From positions 477,477-541,476 of the forward strand of contig VXBM01000567.1 of the NCBI GenBank assembly GCA_013400155.1: a stretch of 64,000 nucleotides of DNA, written 5' to 3'. Positions 49,560 to 62,300 of the stretch are shown piece after piece; position 1 is the first letter of the stretch, and every line of letters begins with the position of its first letter. The DNA comes from Helopsaltes ochotensis (taxonomy: Eukaryota > Chordata > Aves > Passeriformes > Locustellidae). The notes under the pieces were generated by a model. The model was given only the letters and a program-made list of their open reading frames with translations, had not been told where the DNA came from and ran no database searches. The position numbers and the translations under genes are program-made.

Positions 49560-49900
49560 AGAGTCATTAGAAGACTGACAGTGATCTTATGGGAACTCAG
49601 CTTGTTTGCCCTGCTGAAATAAAGCCTGAGAAAGGGTACAGGAGGGCTGTCTATAAATACACCAGTGGGTAAATATCACAGATAGGCATGCAGCTATATA
49701 ATCTTCAGGACAATGCTAGCACAAGAGCAGAGGGATATAAACAGGTCCTGAATAAATTTATGCTGGAAATCAGAAAAATACATTTGCTTCTTCTAGCCAT
49801 AAAAATTTTCAAAGCTGATAAGAAAGAGCAGGGTAGATAACCCAGCTGTTTTTAGAGGGCTGTATAATGTGCAGGTTAAAGTGATTCTATGGTTTGATTG
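49560..49900 (+). mobile_element. Ancient CR1-group LINE fragment
   Basis: Resembles the old amniote CR1 3' coding end: CTTGTTTGCCCTGCTGAA, GGGCTGTCTATAAATACA, AGGACAATGCTAGCACAAGA, GGGATATAAACAGG, CTGAATAAATTTATGCTGGA and GAAATCAGAAAAATACATTT in order. The 3' part (after about 49,800) is too diverged to align by eye. High divergence marks it as much older than the copies at 35,712 and 37,189. Boundaries are approximate. Confidence 0.75.
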
Positions 49901-51014
49901 CAGTGGCAGGGACTGGATATTGCCCAGGCTCCGTTCCCCAGCAGACTGTGCGTTACGCCTACCAGAATCAAAGTGGGCCAAGCATTCATCATGATGGATA
50001 AGGTTTAGTGAGAGAAGTCAAATAAGCAGAACCACAGTCAAAGCCATTCTCTCACTCTGAGTGAATGCTAATGACACTTGTTCATTGCCGCTTGGAAAAT
50101 ACACTTAGTAAACTAGGTTAATGGAAGAAAACCCTCTTCTCTGAGATATAGGCTCACAGAGTTGGAAGCTACATGTAGTGACCCTTGGATGTTTTTATAG
50201 AGCCCTTTTGTATTCAAATTTTTCAATCCTATAAAATTTTGCAATAAATCTATGCGTCTTTTGTTTCTAAAGAATACACAGCAATTTCCAGACTGAAGTA
50301 GCATCCAGCTATTCCACTGCCTGCCCTCCACTTTACTCCAAAATCTTTGGCAGCAGACAGAGAGTTTTGAAGACATTTTTGAAGTGTGGGAGGATGGAAG
50401 GGCAGCACAGGGAATGAGAGAGAGGAAGAGAACACAGGTGATAGAAGCTCTTAATCAATGCATTGAGCAGGAGCAGCAAAGTATACAGCTCTTCCCTCAG
50501 TGTATTTATGATGAGATTTCCACACTTTCCTAAGGTAAAGAGAAAGAGAACTGATTTTGATGGGGTTGTTTAGCTGGTGAGGTTTGTAAGAGGATTCTTA
50601 TTCACAGTTGTATGAGTGGTCAACATACTGGATACATTTGATAAAACTGTAAAACTGGATTAGTCCCCATTCACAGGGGAAATTGCTGTTTCCCTGTAGC
50701 ACAGCAAGTGTCACCATCTGCTGAATCACCCTTGAGCTTTTTTGGGTGTGGGGGTTGCACTTGCTATACTTGAGAGCAGGGCATGCTCAGGGGAAGGTTT
50801 TGGGACCCTGCTCCCTTGGCACCCGGCCAGAACCCCAGCCTGGCACGCAGCAGGGCACAATGGAATATCTATGGCTCAATCAGGCTTTCAAGAGAGACCA
50901 CGTGAGCTGATGGAGCTGTTATTTTTAGTCCTACAGTACTATTTGTTGACTGTGATTGTTTCCTGTGCAGTAGGTACTGAAGGGCCAAGGCATTAGAAGC
51001 CTTCTAATGATCCA
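49901..51014. other. Non-coding DNA, nothing recognised
   Basis: No exon or repeat family recognised in about 1.1 kb. Confidence 0.5.
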
Positions 51015-51060
51015 TCAATAAATGTTACAGTCAATAAATGTTACAGTCAATAAATGTCAC
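51015..51060. repeat. 16-bp minisatellite, about 2.9 copies
   Basis: The unit TCAATAAATGTTACAG is present at 51,015-51,030 and 51,031-51,046, exactly repeated, with a third partial copy to 51,060 carrying one T-to-C change. Each copy contains AATAAA. Confidence 0.92.
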
Positions 51061-51102
51061 CATCCGCCTTACAGTTAGCATTTGCACTCTTCCAGCCTGT
51101 AC

Positions 51103-51171
51103 TTATATTATATTATATTATATTATATTATATTATATTATATTATATTATATTATATTATATTATATTAT
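51103..51171. repeat. (TATTA)n pentanucleotide microsatellite
   Basis: 69 bases of perfect period-5 repeat, about 13.8 units, without interruption. Perfect long arrays usually are length-polymorphic. The Tyr/Ile/Leu-rich frames through it are artefacts. Confidence 0.98.
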
Positions 51172-51969
51172 TTCTATTCCATTAATTTTGGTTATAGTCC
51201 TTTGTATCATCACCAGTTGACTTCATATTTATTTGTGACACTCTCAATCAGTAGTAAGATGGTCTTCTAGTGGCCCTTTTGAAAGAAACCAAATACTAAG
51301 TCCTGCTGAAGGCTTACGTAGCTTACGGGAGCCTCACCTCCCAACATTATAGGGTTTTCAGGGTGCTGACACCAGGTACCAAGATGAGGGTGGAGGGTCA
51401 GTTGTGGAAGCTTCTCAGACAGCATATACAGAGATGGCAACAGCTGAAATCTTGTGCTTTGCCCTGGAATCTCTGGGCACCTCTGGTTACTTTCTTTTTT
51501 GCTGATTAAAACTACAGCCACCCAACAAATATGGATTATGATTATTTGGCTCAGGTCTCTACCATTTTCTATTTAAGCTCCCAGTGTTTAAGGACATTAA
51601 CCTTGTGTATTTTTCCTTGTCTTTTATAGTCCGGTTGGCAGTGATTATAACTTTCAGTGTTCTTAATTTTGCCTGAATAAAACTACTAAGTATGCTCTGA
51701 TAACTTAGTAGTCACTTGACAAGCATCTTACCAAAGTCTTCCAGAGGGCCGGAATCCTAAAGATCTACAAAGTTATAAAAGTCAAGATGCACATACGGTT
51801 ACACCAGAGATGATTCGAAAGGAGAAATAAGCACCACTGACATGCTAAATTTCCTAGAGTTCTCAAGCTCAGGTGACACCACCATTTAGCAAACAAACTT
51901 TTTGTAAGGTCTTTCCTCACAGGTCATATTCTCCCATGCCATATTCTCCTTACAATCTTTTCTATTTGA
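51172..51969. other. Non-coding DNA, nothing recognised
   Basis: No recognised exon or repeat. Confidence 0.5.
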
Positions 51970-52140
51970 CTTGGAATAGGCTACCCGGGAGTCACCATCC
52001 CTGGAAGTGTTCAAGAAACAAGTAGTCATGGCACTTCACAATCTGGTTTAGTGGGTATGATGATATTCAATCCAAGGTTGGAATTGGTGATCTTGAAGGT
52101 CTTCTTCAACCATAATGGTTTCATGATTCTAGGATTCTAG
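51970..52140 (+). mobile_element. CR1 LINE, 5'-truncated 3' end
   Basis: Carries TTGGAATAGGCTACCCGGGA, CCATCCCTGGAAGTGTTCAAG, a TTGGAATTGGTGATCTTGAAG block, CTTCTTCAACCATAATGG and an ATGATTCTAGGATTCTAG end. It is the last 170 bases of a CR1 copy, more diverged than the one at 37,189. Confidence 0.92.
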
Positions 52141-52373
52141 ACGTAATCCCACTGAAGTTATTACCCCATTAAAAAATGCCCCTTATAATGAGTGTCAAGC
52201 TTTCATTACTTGATGGCCTTGTGTTAAATCTTATGTTTCCAACCAAGTAATGGAATATTCCTGATTTTAAACACAGGAACTGGACTATGAAATGTTGAAA
52301 GAATCCTGGGATGAAGATTGCCTGAAATTTTTGTCTCCTTTTTCCTTGCCCATGTTATCTATGCTCCCAACAG
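52141..52373. other. Non-coding DNA
   Basis: Nothing recognised. The pyrimidine-rich stretch from about 52,330 to 52,373 ends in CCCAACAG, the acceptor of the following candidate exon. Confidence 0.45.
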
Positions 52374-52510
52374 AGAGTTTCTGTATCCATGTAAAACCTA
52401 TCTTGAAGACAGCTCTGCAGCCATGGCTGCCATGTGTTTCAGCCAATTTCCAGAAGGCGTATTCCAGCTGCTCATCAGGTACAGGTACAGAAAGCAACAA
52501 CATTGCATAG
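52374..52510 (+). other. Candidate 137-nt exon with acceptor, open frame and donor
   Basis: Flanked by a pyrimidine-rich stretch ending CCAACAG and by CATAG|GTAAGA, a strong donor match. One frame is open throughout and includes SSAAMAAMCFSQFPEGVFQL; it has one base before the first full codon and one after the last, so it would join phase-2 and phase-1 boundaries. A second + frame is also open, which weakens the coding case. An earlier GTACAG within it could be an alternative donor. I do not recognise the peptide. It may be part of a lineage-specific or non-coding transcript. Confidence 0.25.
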
Positions 52511-55500
52511 GTAAGACAAAATTCTTTTCTAATTAAACAAAGTAAGTTTTTCAGTGTTTACCTTGAATTTTTTAGGGCACCTCCAAAGCACTGCAGATCT
52601 CTGCATTTTCAGCATGTTACACGTGATGTCTTGCTGTGATGATATTTATAAGCCCATACTAGATTAACCAGTAATCGATATAATGGATTGACTCTATACC
52701 TGGTTATCTTTCAACCTGAAGAGTGTTCAGTCCCATCTCTGTCAAGAATCTCTATCTGATCAGTGAAACAGATCATAATAAAAGCTGTGTAAAAAAGCTT
52801 CCTTCTTAACTAATTGGACTGGACTTGGAAATCAGAGGCTTTCCTGGGAGCATTGCCTATTTTCTTCATAATTATTTGCATATTCAGTTCAACAGCAAAA
52901 CAAGTCTCTAATTGTTCATTTCATAAATTAAAATCTCCTTATCATGTATGTCGGTCAGACGAAAATGTGCAATCACTATATCAAAGCCAAACAGTACTAA
53001 ATTGGTACTACCAGCACTAATTTAGGATTAGGAAGTGTATTAAACAATAACTTAAGAAGCAAAGGATGTTAAGGGAAGGAAATTTGCTGGAGACATTGTT
53101 CAATGTATCCTTGTTAGTACAAGGAAGAATTTCTCTACTGTTCAACATGTAAATTACATTCACCCTCTAATTACACCAATTGAGGAAATCTGAGGTAGTT
53201 TAACATTAAGAAATGTTTTGTAACTAATTTATATTTTATGTTTAACTCACAGCAGTATCAACATAATCTTAAAATTTAATAATATGGGTGGGATCAGACC
53301 TAAATGTGAGCCTTCCGCTTTGATGTCTGACTAAGGTAATGTACGCAGAGATGCTCAAATGCTTCTTTGCTGTTCTGCTGTGGCTTGAATGTCACAGCTT
53401 AATGACACTGGGAAGAAATAGCACCACCAAAATAACTTGATCTACCTATTTAACCTTCCAAATATATACTAAGAAATGAGATAAAGCCTAAAAAAAAAAG
53501 TTGGTGTGGAGGTAAAAAAAAAAGCTCCTGAAATAGATGTAGTTCTCACCATTCAATCCTGCATTGTTTTCCCATGATTTTGTTCCACCTAAACTCACAA
53601 GACTGTCTGGACCAGTAATGATTACTTTTACACCACTACATTACATTATAAAGATTTGTGTCCAGTGGTCAACTCCTTCTTGAAAATAGGATTATTTAAT
53701 TAGCTAACACAGAAGTCAAAACACCCAAGTTCATGCTCAAACAAATTTGCACAAAGTAAATATGAGTTTTACATGAGGAAGAAGTAACAAAAAAATTCAA
53801 AGCCCACTTCTGGCTTCTTTTCTACCCTAAATTTCCGTACAAAACAAAGGAAAAATACTGTCCTAAACATGAAGTATAAAATCTCACATTATCATTTATT
53901 CAAAAGATGTCACTGCAGCAGAAAAATTTCAACTGTGGCAACTTCTGTGCACGAGAACAAACCATTCTATAAAAGTTGTAGCTGAATATTTAAAAAGTAA
54001 TTTTCTTGGGTGCAGTTTCCCAGGCTGAGGAATTGATCATGTAAACCTGTTTGAGCAGACATGTGAGAGACAAGAGACAAACTTTCACCACCTCTATTCC
54101 ACCTTTGATTTCAAGCTCAGACAACTCAACTGATATGGCACAGATGAGGCTGAGGCACCAGAAAGCACATCTTTCACAAGTGGGCTCCCCTGTGCAGTTT
54201 CTACATTTTTTTCTTGACAAGAAAGCTGTTCAGAAATTGACTCCAAGTTTGTAGCTGTTTTCTAAACCAGCAGGGAGAAAAATGCCATTGGCTACTGTCT
54301 CGCCTGTACAACTGTACTATTTTTGTTCAAACAAATATAAAAATAGTCTTTTAAACAAAACTTTCATACATCTATGAAATATTCCCAAGGAAAAGGCAAT
54401 CATTGCTGTTTCCTGCCATTCACACAGTTCCAAAATGGCAAATGAGAAGTTAGAGACACCATTCACTGTTGCTATTGCCTGAAAAGAGGAACTGACAGTT
54501 TACCAGTGCCAGTGAGGACACACCCCTGTGAATCTGCACATCCTTCCAGGAAGGATGCTTCTCGGTTGCTACAGAAGACTGCTCACACATCACAGAACAA
54601 CACTGCACTATCCTGAAGTGTAGAAGAACTGCACAAGAATGAGAGAAACACTCATACAGGAAGACTGTACATTTCCCAAGCTTCATAGCTCATTATATTG
54701 AATACCAAGTTTCATTTTTGCCAAATGGAGGAAATGGAGAGAAGTGTGACAGGACCTTTACAGGGATTTTCCTTCCTTACTCTCTCCTGTAGTCTCTAAT
54801 GCATAAAGAAATAATTCATGTCAAGGGAAAATTGTTCTGAATTTCTCTGGATTTTGAATACTGATGTAAACAAATGTTGGTCTTCATGCAGAAGTTGCAA
54901 CAAATTTTGAATTAATAAACGCAACATTGTTTTTGGACCATAGCTAAACATCAGGCATATGTAAAAAATAAGAAGTGAAAGTAATAAAGTGATGGATTCT
55001 GCAACTACTTGAGGTCTTTATCTATGCTCTTCCAGCTAGTATCCAAGTTGATTCAAAGGAAAGGTTTGAAGCCTTTGAAGACTCCAACTGGAGAGAACTA
55101 TGAATCAAGTAGTTCAACACCATATATACTTATTTAAACATTGCACAAAAACAGACAGTAATGTATTTGATTTAAACAATAGCAGCCACAAAATGATCCC
55201 CTATGTTTTATTTAGTTGGTGATAAACACACTGGGATCTTTGCCTTAACAACTGTAAGAGCAGATCTTCTGTAGTAATAATGAGACATAATATGGCGTGA
55301 TGAGACTGGGACAGTCTTATTCACCTGGACATGGGCTTTCTCCTCAAAGAGACACAGTAGGACTGTTTAACGAGCAGATACTATTGCACAAAATAAAGAG
55401 ATCACAGTTTGAGCCCAAGACACTTTTATTTAAGACTTGCTTTGTACCTCTTAATTTGCAAAGCACAAGACAGATAATATGCTTTATTTTAAAGTACATT

Positions 55501-56621
55501 TTAGGGCTGTATTTATTAAACCATATAGGTTATCTGAAATATACATATTTTTTCACTTAATTTACAGCCAAATAACCTAATGAAATGAGAAAGAGAAACA
55601 ATGGCACATCGTGCCTGCAGGACTACAAAGCTGGCTATAATTTAGCTTCCTCTTCCAAAATGAAAATAAAAACTAAGCAAACAAACTTTGAAAGATTTCC
55701 AGTTTTTGTAGTCAAATATTGTTCTTTCACTGGGTTTGTAAACACTAGAATCTCACATAAGCAAATTTAGCTTCCACAAAGGCATTTAATTGTTTACTGA
55801 AAATTACAGCTGTATATATTTTTGATCACCATTCAAGCCAAGAGAAATCCTGTTTCAAGTTAAGAGACCTAAAAATAAGATGACTGTCACAAAATACTCA
55901 CTTTTAGACCATGAACTCTGACACTGCCCTTTAGTCATAAGTCTAAAAATAAATTTTAAAACCCCAGTGTGCTACAACTTCCTGTAACATATGTTCATGA
56001 TTGAGTTATCTCACTTGCACAGGATGTGCTCAGATGAAATGGAAACTGTCCCTCCATGACAGCCAGTTTAGCTCCCAAAATAAGGGTGAGTTTGTTGATC
56101 ACAGCTCAATTAAGCCTCGGCTTTCTACTCAGGCAGGGAGGTATGCAAGAATGCTACAAATGATCTGAATATTCAGTTAATAATATTGAAACTCACTCAA
56201 GAAGCAAATGAGATGTGCAAACAGTGTTTCCTTTAAAGGCTTTGGACAATGCAAGCCTACAAATGGATCCATGTCGCACCCGGTCATTAGATATTATGAT
56301 CTGTTTAAACACACAGGAAGTGTGGGGCACTGGTAGCAAGAAGTGGAAAAGACTTTTTGAGAGAGGCATTCAAAGTGATGCTGAACTCTAAATACAACCT
56401 ACACATATGAGGACTAAGCAAAAATATTGTTTTGAAGAAAACTCATACGAGCATCCTGAAGCAAAAGGCAAAAAAAATTAAAACTTCTAAATCCACACAA
56501 AAATTTTATCTCATCTACATCAACCTCCTGTTGCCTTGAGCACTCAAAGAGTAGCCAGTTGGCAAAGAGAAGTGGTCTCTTCCTCTCTTGCTTGCAAGGT
56601 CATTATTCCCACTTGAGGGGC
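52511..56621. other. Non-coding DNA, nothing recognised
   Basis: About 4.1 kb of AT-rich DNA. A-runs occur near 53,490-53,525. No exon, RNA gene or repeat family is recognised. Confidence 0.5.
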
Positions 56622-56950
56622 TACCTCTGGAGGCATACCTCCTGCTCTGGGCACCACAGTACTGGGAGCTTGCTGAAATCTGGAGCCAATCCAGCACAGG
56701 GCCACAAAGATGGTCCAGGGGCTGAAGCACACCATCCAAAAGGAGAGGCTGGGAAAGCTGGGCTTGTTCCACCTGGGAAACAGCTGGCTCTGTGTTATCT
56801 CATGTAGAGGAGACCTGGTCTGATGCTTTGAGTATTTACTCAAAAGAAAAAGTTCTTTATAAGCCTTGCTGGACTGGAGGCTGGACTAGAGACCTCCAAG
56901 GTTTCCTTCTGACCTAAGTTATTCCACGATGCTGCTCTAGGATTATGTGA
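56622..56950 (+). mobile_element. CR1 LINE fragment with end of reverse-transcriptase ORF
   Basis: One + frame reads RATKMVQGLKHTIQKERLGK followed by LGLFHLGN, matching the C-terminal end of CR1 ORF2 (RATKMIQGLEHL..EERLRELGLFSLE in the family). The 3' part reads GCTGGACTGGAGGCTGGA, CCAAGGTTTCCTTCTGACC and a degenerate tail to about 56,950. A stretch between the coding end and the tail is missing, so the copy is internally deleted. The start at about 56,622 is approximate. Confidence 0.9.
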
Positions 56951-57698
56951 GGTGAAATGATCCAGAATTCATCTTGAAGGGAGCACAGCTGTTTCATGGT
57001 AGGAAGCTGGGCATGGAAGGCAAGTATTATTGCCCAACAAGAGTTCTCTTCTAGGAGCAGACTACTCAGACTCTCCACCAGCTAGTAGCACAGATCAACT
57101 AGGTAATTCAAAATTAAAGCTTTCTGAGGGGCAAGATACATAGCCCTGCTGCACAAAGCTGTTTCCACAGAAGGAATGGAATGAAATCGTCTGATCTGAA
57201 ATTTCAGAGAAAGCAGAAGCAAACACAAGGGATACCTGTACTTACTTGCTTTTCATTCTGGAGAGCTGAAAATGGAAATCAGTCTTTAAAAAACACCAAA
57301 GTAAAACACTTACGTTCCAATGACTTAGCAAATTTTTTTTGTTGTACTGACCTTAGAAATCTTGTGTCTTTACCAGGGAATAAAATAATTTAGATAAAAT
57401 ATAAAAGCAAATTTTGCTGTTTCACTATCAAGAAGTTATTCACTGTCAAGATTCTAACTCCAAGTACTTGAGGAAAAAATGAAAGAACTGTAAGAATAAC
57501 AATAGATACATGTGCTAATGAAGCTACTGATAATAGCAAGGGGAAAGTGAGAATGCAAGGCAGGAACAACAGCACAGTACACAAAATATCTGACCTATGC
57601 AAAAAGATGGAACATATCTTCAGATATATAGAAGGGCTATTTCAAACCATATGGAAATAATGTGTTTTTCACGTTTGTGGAGCATGTCATGAAAAGGA
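56951..57698. other. Non-coding DNA between CR1 copies
   Basis: Nothing recognised. Confidence 0.5.
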
Positions 57699-57910
57699 AC
57701 TGCAGCAAGGCAAATTCAGATTGGACATGGGGAAATGTCCTTACAGGTTTTATGGAGAGGTACTGTAACCTTAGTATTGTTAGCAACCTTTAAGAAAATA
57801 CTAGACCAGTATCTGTCAGAAGTGATATATCTACACATGTTCCTGCCTGGCAACAGAAAGATGCACTAGATGAACTCTGATGTCCTTTCAAGCCGAATGA
57901 TTTCATACAG
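57699..57910 (+). mobile_element. Diverged CR1 LINE 3' end
   Basis: Shows GGCAAATTCAGATTGGACAT, an AACCTTTAAGAAAATACTAGA block, CAGAAAGATGCACTAGATGA, TGATGTCCTTTCAAGCC and an AATGATTTCATA end, in CR1 order and orientation. Divergence is clearly higher than in the copies at 35,712 and 37,189. Confidence 0.82.
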
Positions 57911-58149
57911 AAACTTCTACATGTAAAACAATTCAAAAACTCATGAAAAATCCCCTAAATCTAAATAACAATCTAGAATACAATCAGAACTAGAATTACA
58001 GCTATAAATTAAAAATCAGTAATGAATGAATTTTAGAGAAAAATAGCCAGTCCTTCCTTGTGATAGTATTTGCTAATGGGAATTCATAGTAATCACTTTG
58101 ACATTAAGAAAAAACCATACAGGAATAAGCTCAAGGCATTTTAATACTC
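57911..58149. other. Non-coding DNA
   Basis: AT-rich, nothing recognised. Confidence 0.45.
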
Positions 58150-58290
58150 AGTATTGAATAAGCAGATGAGACAGCATCCCCTTATCAAGCAGAACCTCCA
58201 TGATTCTAACTTGAGACATGACCTGTCTGGTAGAGAATGTCAGGCTAAATAGTCATCATTCTCACTTCTGGTCTTAAAATGCAGGCATAG
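58150..58290 (+). mobile_element. Ancient CR1-group LINE 3' end
   Basis: The segment CAGGCTAAATAGTCATCATT followed by CTCACTTCTGGTCTTAAAAT matches the old amniote CR1 end (a GACTAGATGATCATAATGG..CCTTCTGGCCTTAAA arrangement). Only the last part is readable and the left boundary is a guess. It belongs to the same age class as 49,560-49,900. Confidence 0.6.
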
Positions 58291-59188
58291 AACAGGATTT
58301 CTCTTTGGTCACCAAAGACTGGAAAGACTGAAACAATTATGGTGATTGCATATCATTTTCCAGGGCAAGAAGTTGCATTTACAAGAATGGCTCTGATCTA
58401 CTCTTGAAGAATATGCAAGGAAAGAAAACAAAACAAAAAAATCCCAAAATTTTAACATATCCTTCATGATAAAGAAAACAGCAACTCAAAATTAACCTCT
58501 CAGTGTTAGCAGGAGACTGTAGGATTTCTTTAGCAGGATGATGTTAGGCAACCAGCATCTTTTTTCCTTTCTCTTCTTCTCAGCTATTTCAAGAGGTTAC
58601 CTCATTCAGATATCTAATAAAATCACAAAAGTTGAAAAGTATAATATGCTGAGCTCACTGACGTTCTTAGCAGTGCCTCTTAGTAGTTACCCTTACAGCA
58701 CCTCCCCTTACCAGTAAGATGAGCTCAATGAGGGGGAATTAATTTCATCGTGCGTCTCTGCCAGAAGCAGCTTCTCCTTCCTGTCACATTCTGGCAGTGA
58801 AAGGCTCTCCCCAACTGTGAAGTTCAGACCGCTCAATACATACAAATTTTGTTCACGGAGTATGAATTTTGTCCACATTGATTTTACACATACATGTGTG
58901 CAACAGTAGCTCAAAATAGTACAGTCACTGCATGAATTCTCTTAATTCTGCGGTAGTGTAATTGTCCTCCTCTACTTTAGCAGTGGACAAAGGCTTTTTT
59001 GCAAGCAGTTAAAAAAAGATGTATTTGAAGGCTAACTTGTAGCAAACAAATAATAATTAAACAAAACCTCTTTTTATGAAGATCTTAAAAAATATCCAAG
59101 CATAGCTAACAATCAAACCTATGGATTTTATAATTGTTAAAATAAGATTGATAAAAAGAATAATCTTTCTCAAGACTTACTCTAAGTG
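58291..59188. other. Non-coding DNA, nothing recognised
   Basis: No exon or repeat family recognised. Confidence 0.5.
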
Positions 59189-59345
59189 TGTCCTGGGGTG
59201 ACTTTTTGATACTTTTTGATATCCCCAATATATGAATAAATACTCTGTTAAATTTCCACATAGGAAACAAGTCCATTCCACATTGACTTTTCCCCAGCCT
59301 TTAGCTATATATCTATATGGCAGTACTGTTTGCACACAATAAAGT
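59189..59345 (+). mobile_element. Possible LTR fragment with tandem 10-mer
   Basis: Begins TGTCCTGGGGTGAC, which recalls the 5' end of some passerine LTRs, and is followed by two exact tandem copies of ACTTTTTGAT at 59,201-59,210 and 59,211-59,220. An AATAAA lies at about 59,339. No second landmark confirms the family and the right boundary is arbitrary, so this is a guess. Confidence 0.35.
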
Positions 59346-62300
59346 AGTGCAAGCAGAAAATATTATTTGCATTTGCACAACCAGGAACAATTTTTGAAAA
59401 TACAAAAGCCATAGAGTCATAGCAAACTCACTGAAAGAACATGTGTGGATGATGTCCTCCTTAAGAATACCCTGTCTTGTCTATAGCTATGAATTACTTT
59501 TATTTAGCTGGAAAGTAGCATGGTATATATGGTATATATAAACTATCTTAGATGTCTTACCCACCATCAGTGCTAGGCACAAAAATCAGTAGCTGAAAAG
59601 AAGGCTCAAGCTCAAATCCCAGGCCTGAGGAACAAACCCCAAGAATAATCATTCCCACTCTGACTCCAGTCACATGGTACATTATTTCCGACTCACTTTC
59701 TTGGTGTTCTCTCCCTCATCTGTATAGACTTTACTTATCCTCTGTGGGTTTTTTCCTCTTCTTCTTTTGTCATTTCTGGTAATTACTATTGAAACATAAG
59801 CTTTTCTGCCCAGAGGAATTTGACTGCACATGCACATAGAAATTGGTAGTTCGTGCTGTCCAAACCATTTCTGTAACCAGAGTTCAGGATTTTAAGGGAT
59901 ACAGAATGCTATAAAGGATCAAATGCTAATGAATGCCGAGGCCACATTTAATAAATATTTTAAATTTCTTTTTTAAAAGAAATTGTATGTTTTGGTTGGG
60001 AGAAAAACTTGTTCGGTCTGCTTTTGAAAACTCTCCAGTAAGATTGGTAGAACTGTCTTCTGGTGGAAAAGTGTGACGTTGTCCACATACAAATTTGCCT
60101 TGAAATCTCCTTTTTAACAAAAAATGGTAGAAGTTCTTAAAATTTTTCTTAGAGTTTTCAAATGAAAATACTTCGGTTTTATTGACTTATAAGCCAGAAT
60201 CCAAGGACATTTTTGAATCAGAAACTTTTTTTTTTGTAGTGGTCCATGCCTCTTAGAGACAAGATCTGCTCAGAGGCATTTTCCAGTTAACCCTGTCCTT
60301 TTATACCTGATTTTCAGCTGTGTGTTTTCTGCCAGGGATTGGCAATCACACTCACAGCAGCTCACAGGCCAGAGCAGTCATTCAGACAATTTCCAAAGTT
60401 TAAGGGCTCTCTACCAACTAGAGAAAATAACCCCCAGCCACCTGTTCCAAAGGTAAATGTTAGCTCATGGGTTACAGATTGGGAATCTGTGCTCCAGCAT
60501 GGACATGCTAAATCAGCACATCCCTCAGCTGCCTTGATCATAGCCACAGGTCTTGAGCACTTGCAGTCTTCATAGCAAGAGGGTGCCAAGGGGCTCCATG
60601 CCAAGCCAGCTCCTCTGCAGAGAGGTTGCACATCCCTGGAACCTGTACCCAGGAGGGCTGCTACTGGTTATGCCTGAATCTGCTCCAGATTCTTCAAATA
60701 AGCAGCAAGGCCAATGTACGATAGAGGAATGGAGGGCACATTTTCTGTGTAATGAAGCAATGACCAGCCAGAGAAGTGGGAACAGAGACAGCAACTGCAG
60801 TTTAAAAAAAGAAAGGTCTTGTGATTACTGCTTGTGGGCTCCACACCCAGATGGGGATGCCTGAGTTTGATTCACCATTGAGGCTCTAGGGTGTCAGCAT
60901 AAAATAGTATATGATTAACACAATCCAAGCAGGCATGTATGTTAAACAAATAGCTGAATATAAAAACAAAAATTTGACAGTGTTGATAGCTGCCTATTTA
61001 ACAGCTTAGAAACATCATGAATGACTTCACAAATTGCTGCTCAGATATGGTGACAGCATTCAGCTGTCTAGGTCACTCAACTGGACATTTAGCACCATCC
61101 TTCAAGAGAGTAACATGAAACTGTTACTAAATTTGGTCCTAAAGTGTCAGCAGTCCAAAAAATGCACTAATCCTTTTGCTACACTTCAAGAGCTTCACAT
61201 TTTATTTGGAATATTATAGAGATAAAAAAGTATTTGTAAAGTGTAGATGCACAAGTGCGTGGATTATTTGAAACAACATATAAATCAGGACTTTTAGGAA
61301 GCTTGCTCTGCCTAACCTCCATGCAAGCTTTCCAGTCATATAACATGATGTAAAATAGCAGAGAACACAAAGTCTCCCATGCAGGGTAGTGACCCTTTTC
61401 AAGAGGCATAATAAATTCTATACAACCTTATTACATCCATAGACCTGTTTAGAATATTTTACCTTATGTATACTTGTACCTTGGTCCTCCAAACAATTCT
61501 ATAAAGTGCAGCATTTGCTCTTTTCAGGACACAATTCTTTTATAAAATCTCCCAAGATAAATTTTCCTAGTTTGCAAAACACAACAGAAATAATATCAGC
61601 ACCTTTATGAAGGCAGAATGTCATCCTTCTTTGACCAGAACATAGAAAGCTTCCTGTCAGCAGATTAAGAGTAATAAAAGATATTTTCTCTGGATGAATG
61701 GGAGAAGAAGAAATCCATAGTATTCACAAATCTTGCTTCAAATCTTCCTTAGAAATGAAAAGAAAGCTTTAAAAATCATGAGATTTGCTTCAAAATCATG
61801 AGATCTGATATACAAATAAATTTGGGGTAATTTATCTGCCATTGAAATTTTGAGCCTCTAGAGTGTGCTCCAGCCATATTTTCAAGCATTTCCTCAGAAA
61901 CTGAAATGTGTAGATACTTTATGTACAGTGAAAGCTGAGATGTATTCATAAATGTAGTAATTCAGAACAGAGAAATGTGATTTCTTTAAAAATCTAAACA
62001 TTTGAGAAATATAAAATATATCTTATTATAAAATTAATAAGATCACATAATTAGTACTACAGTAGAATATTAGAAACATAACAGAGATAATTAAACTAAC
62101 AGCAGAAGGCCTGGAAATGCATAAGCATTTCTGAAGAAAGGAAGAAAAATTTCTTCTGGTGCCAAGAAGCATAAACTCTAGAATTTAGGGTGTAGCTTAG
62201 CAAGCCACTTGGGGTGCCAGTTCAGTTATCCTCTCAATAAGCATTAATACCAACTGCACCAAAGAGAGACTTTTCACAATACTGAACACACTATGCTTTT

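Noticed and set aside
51015..51060. CRISPR-like direct repeats
   Set aside because: Tandem copies without spacers in a vertebrate genome; a minisatellite.
51038..51270. Tyr/Ile/Leu-rich repeat proteins
   Set aside because: Direct translation of the TATTA microsatellite in two frames.
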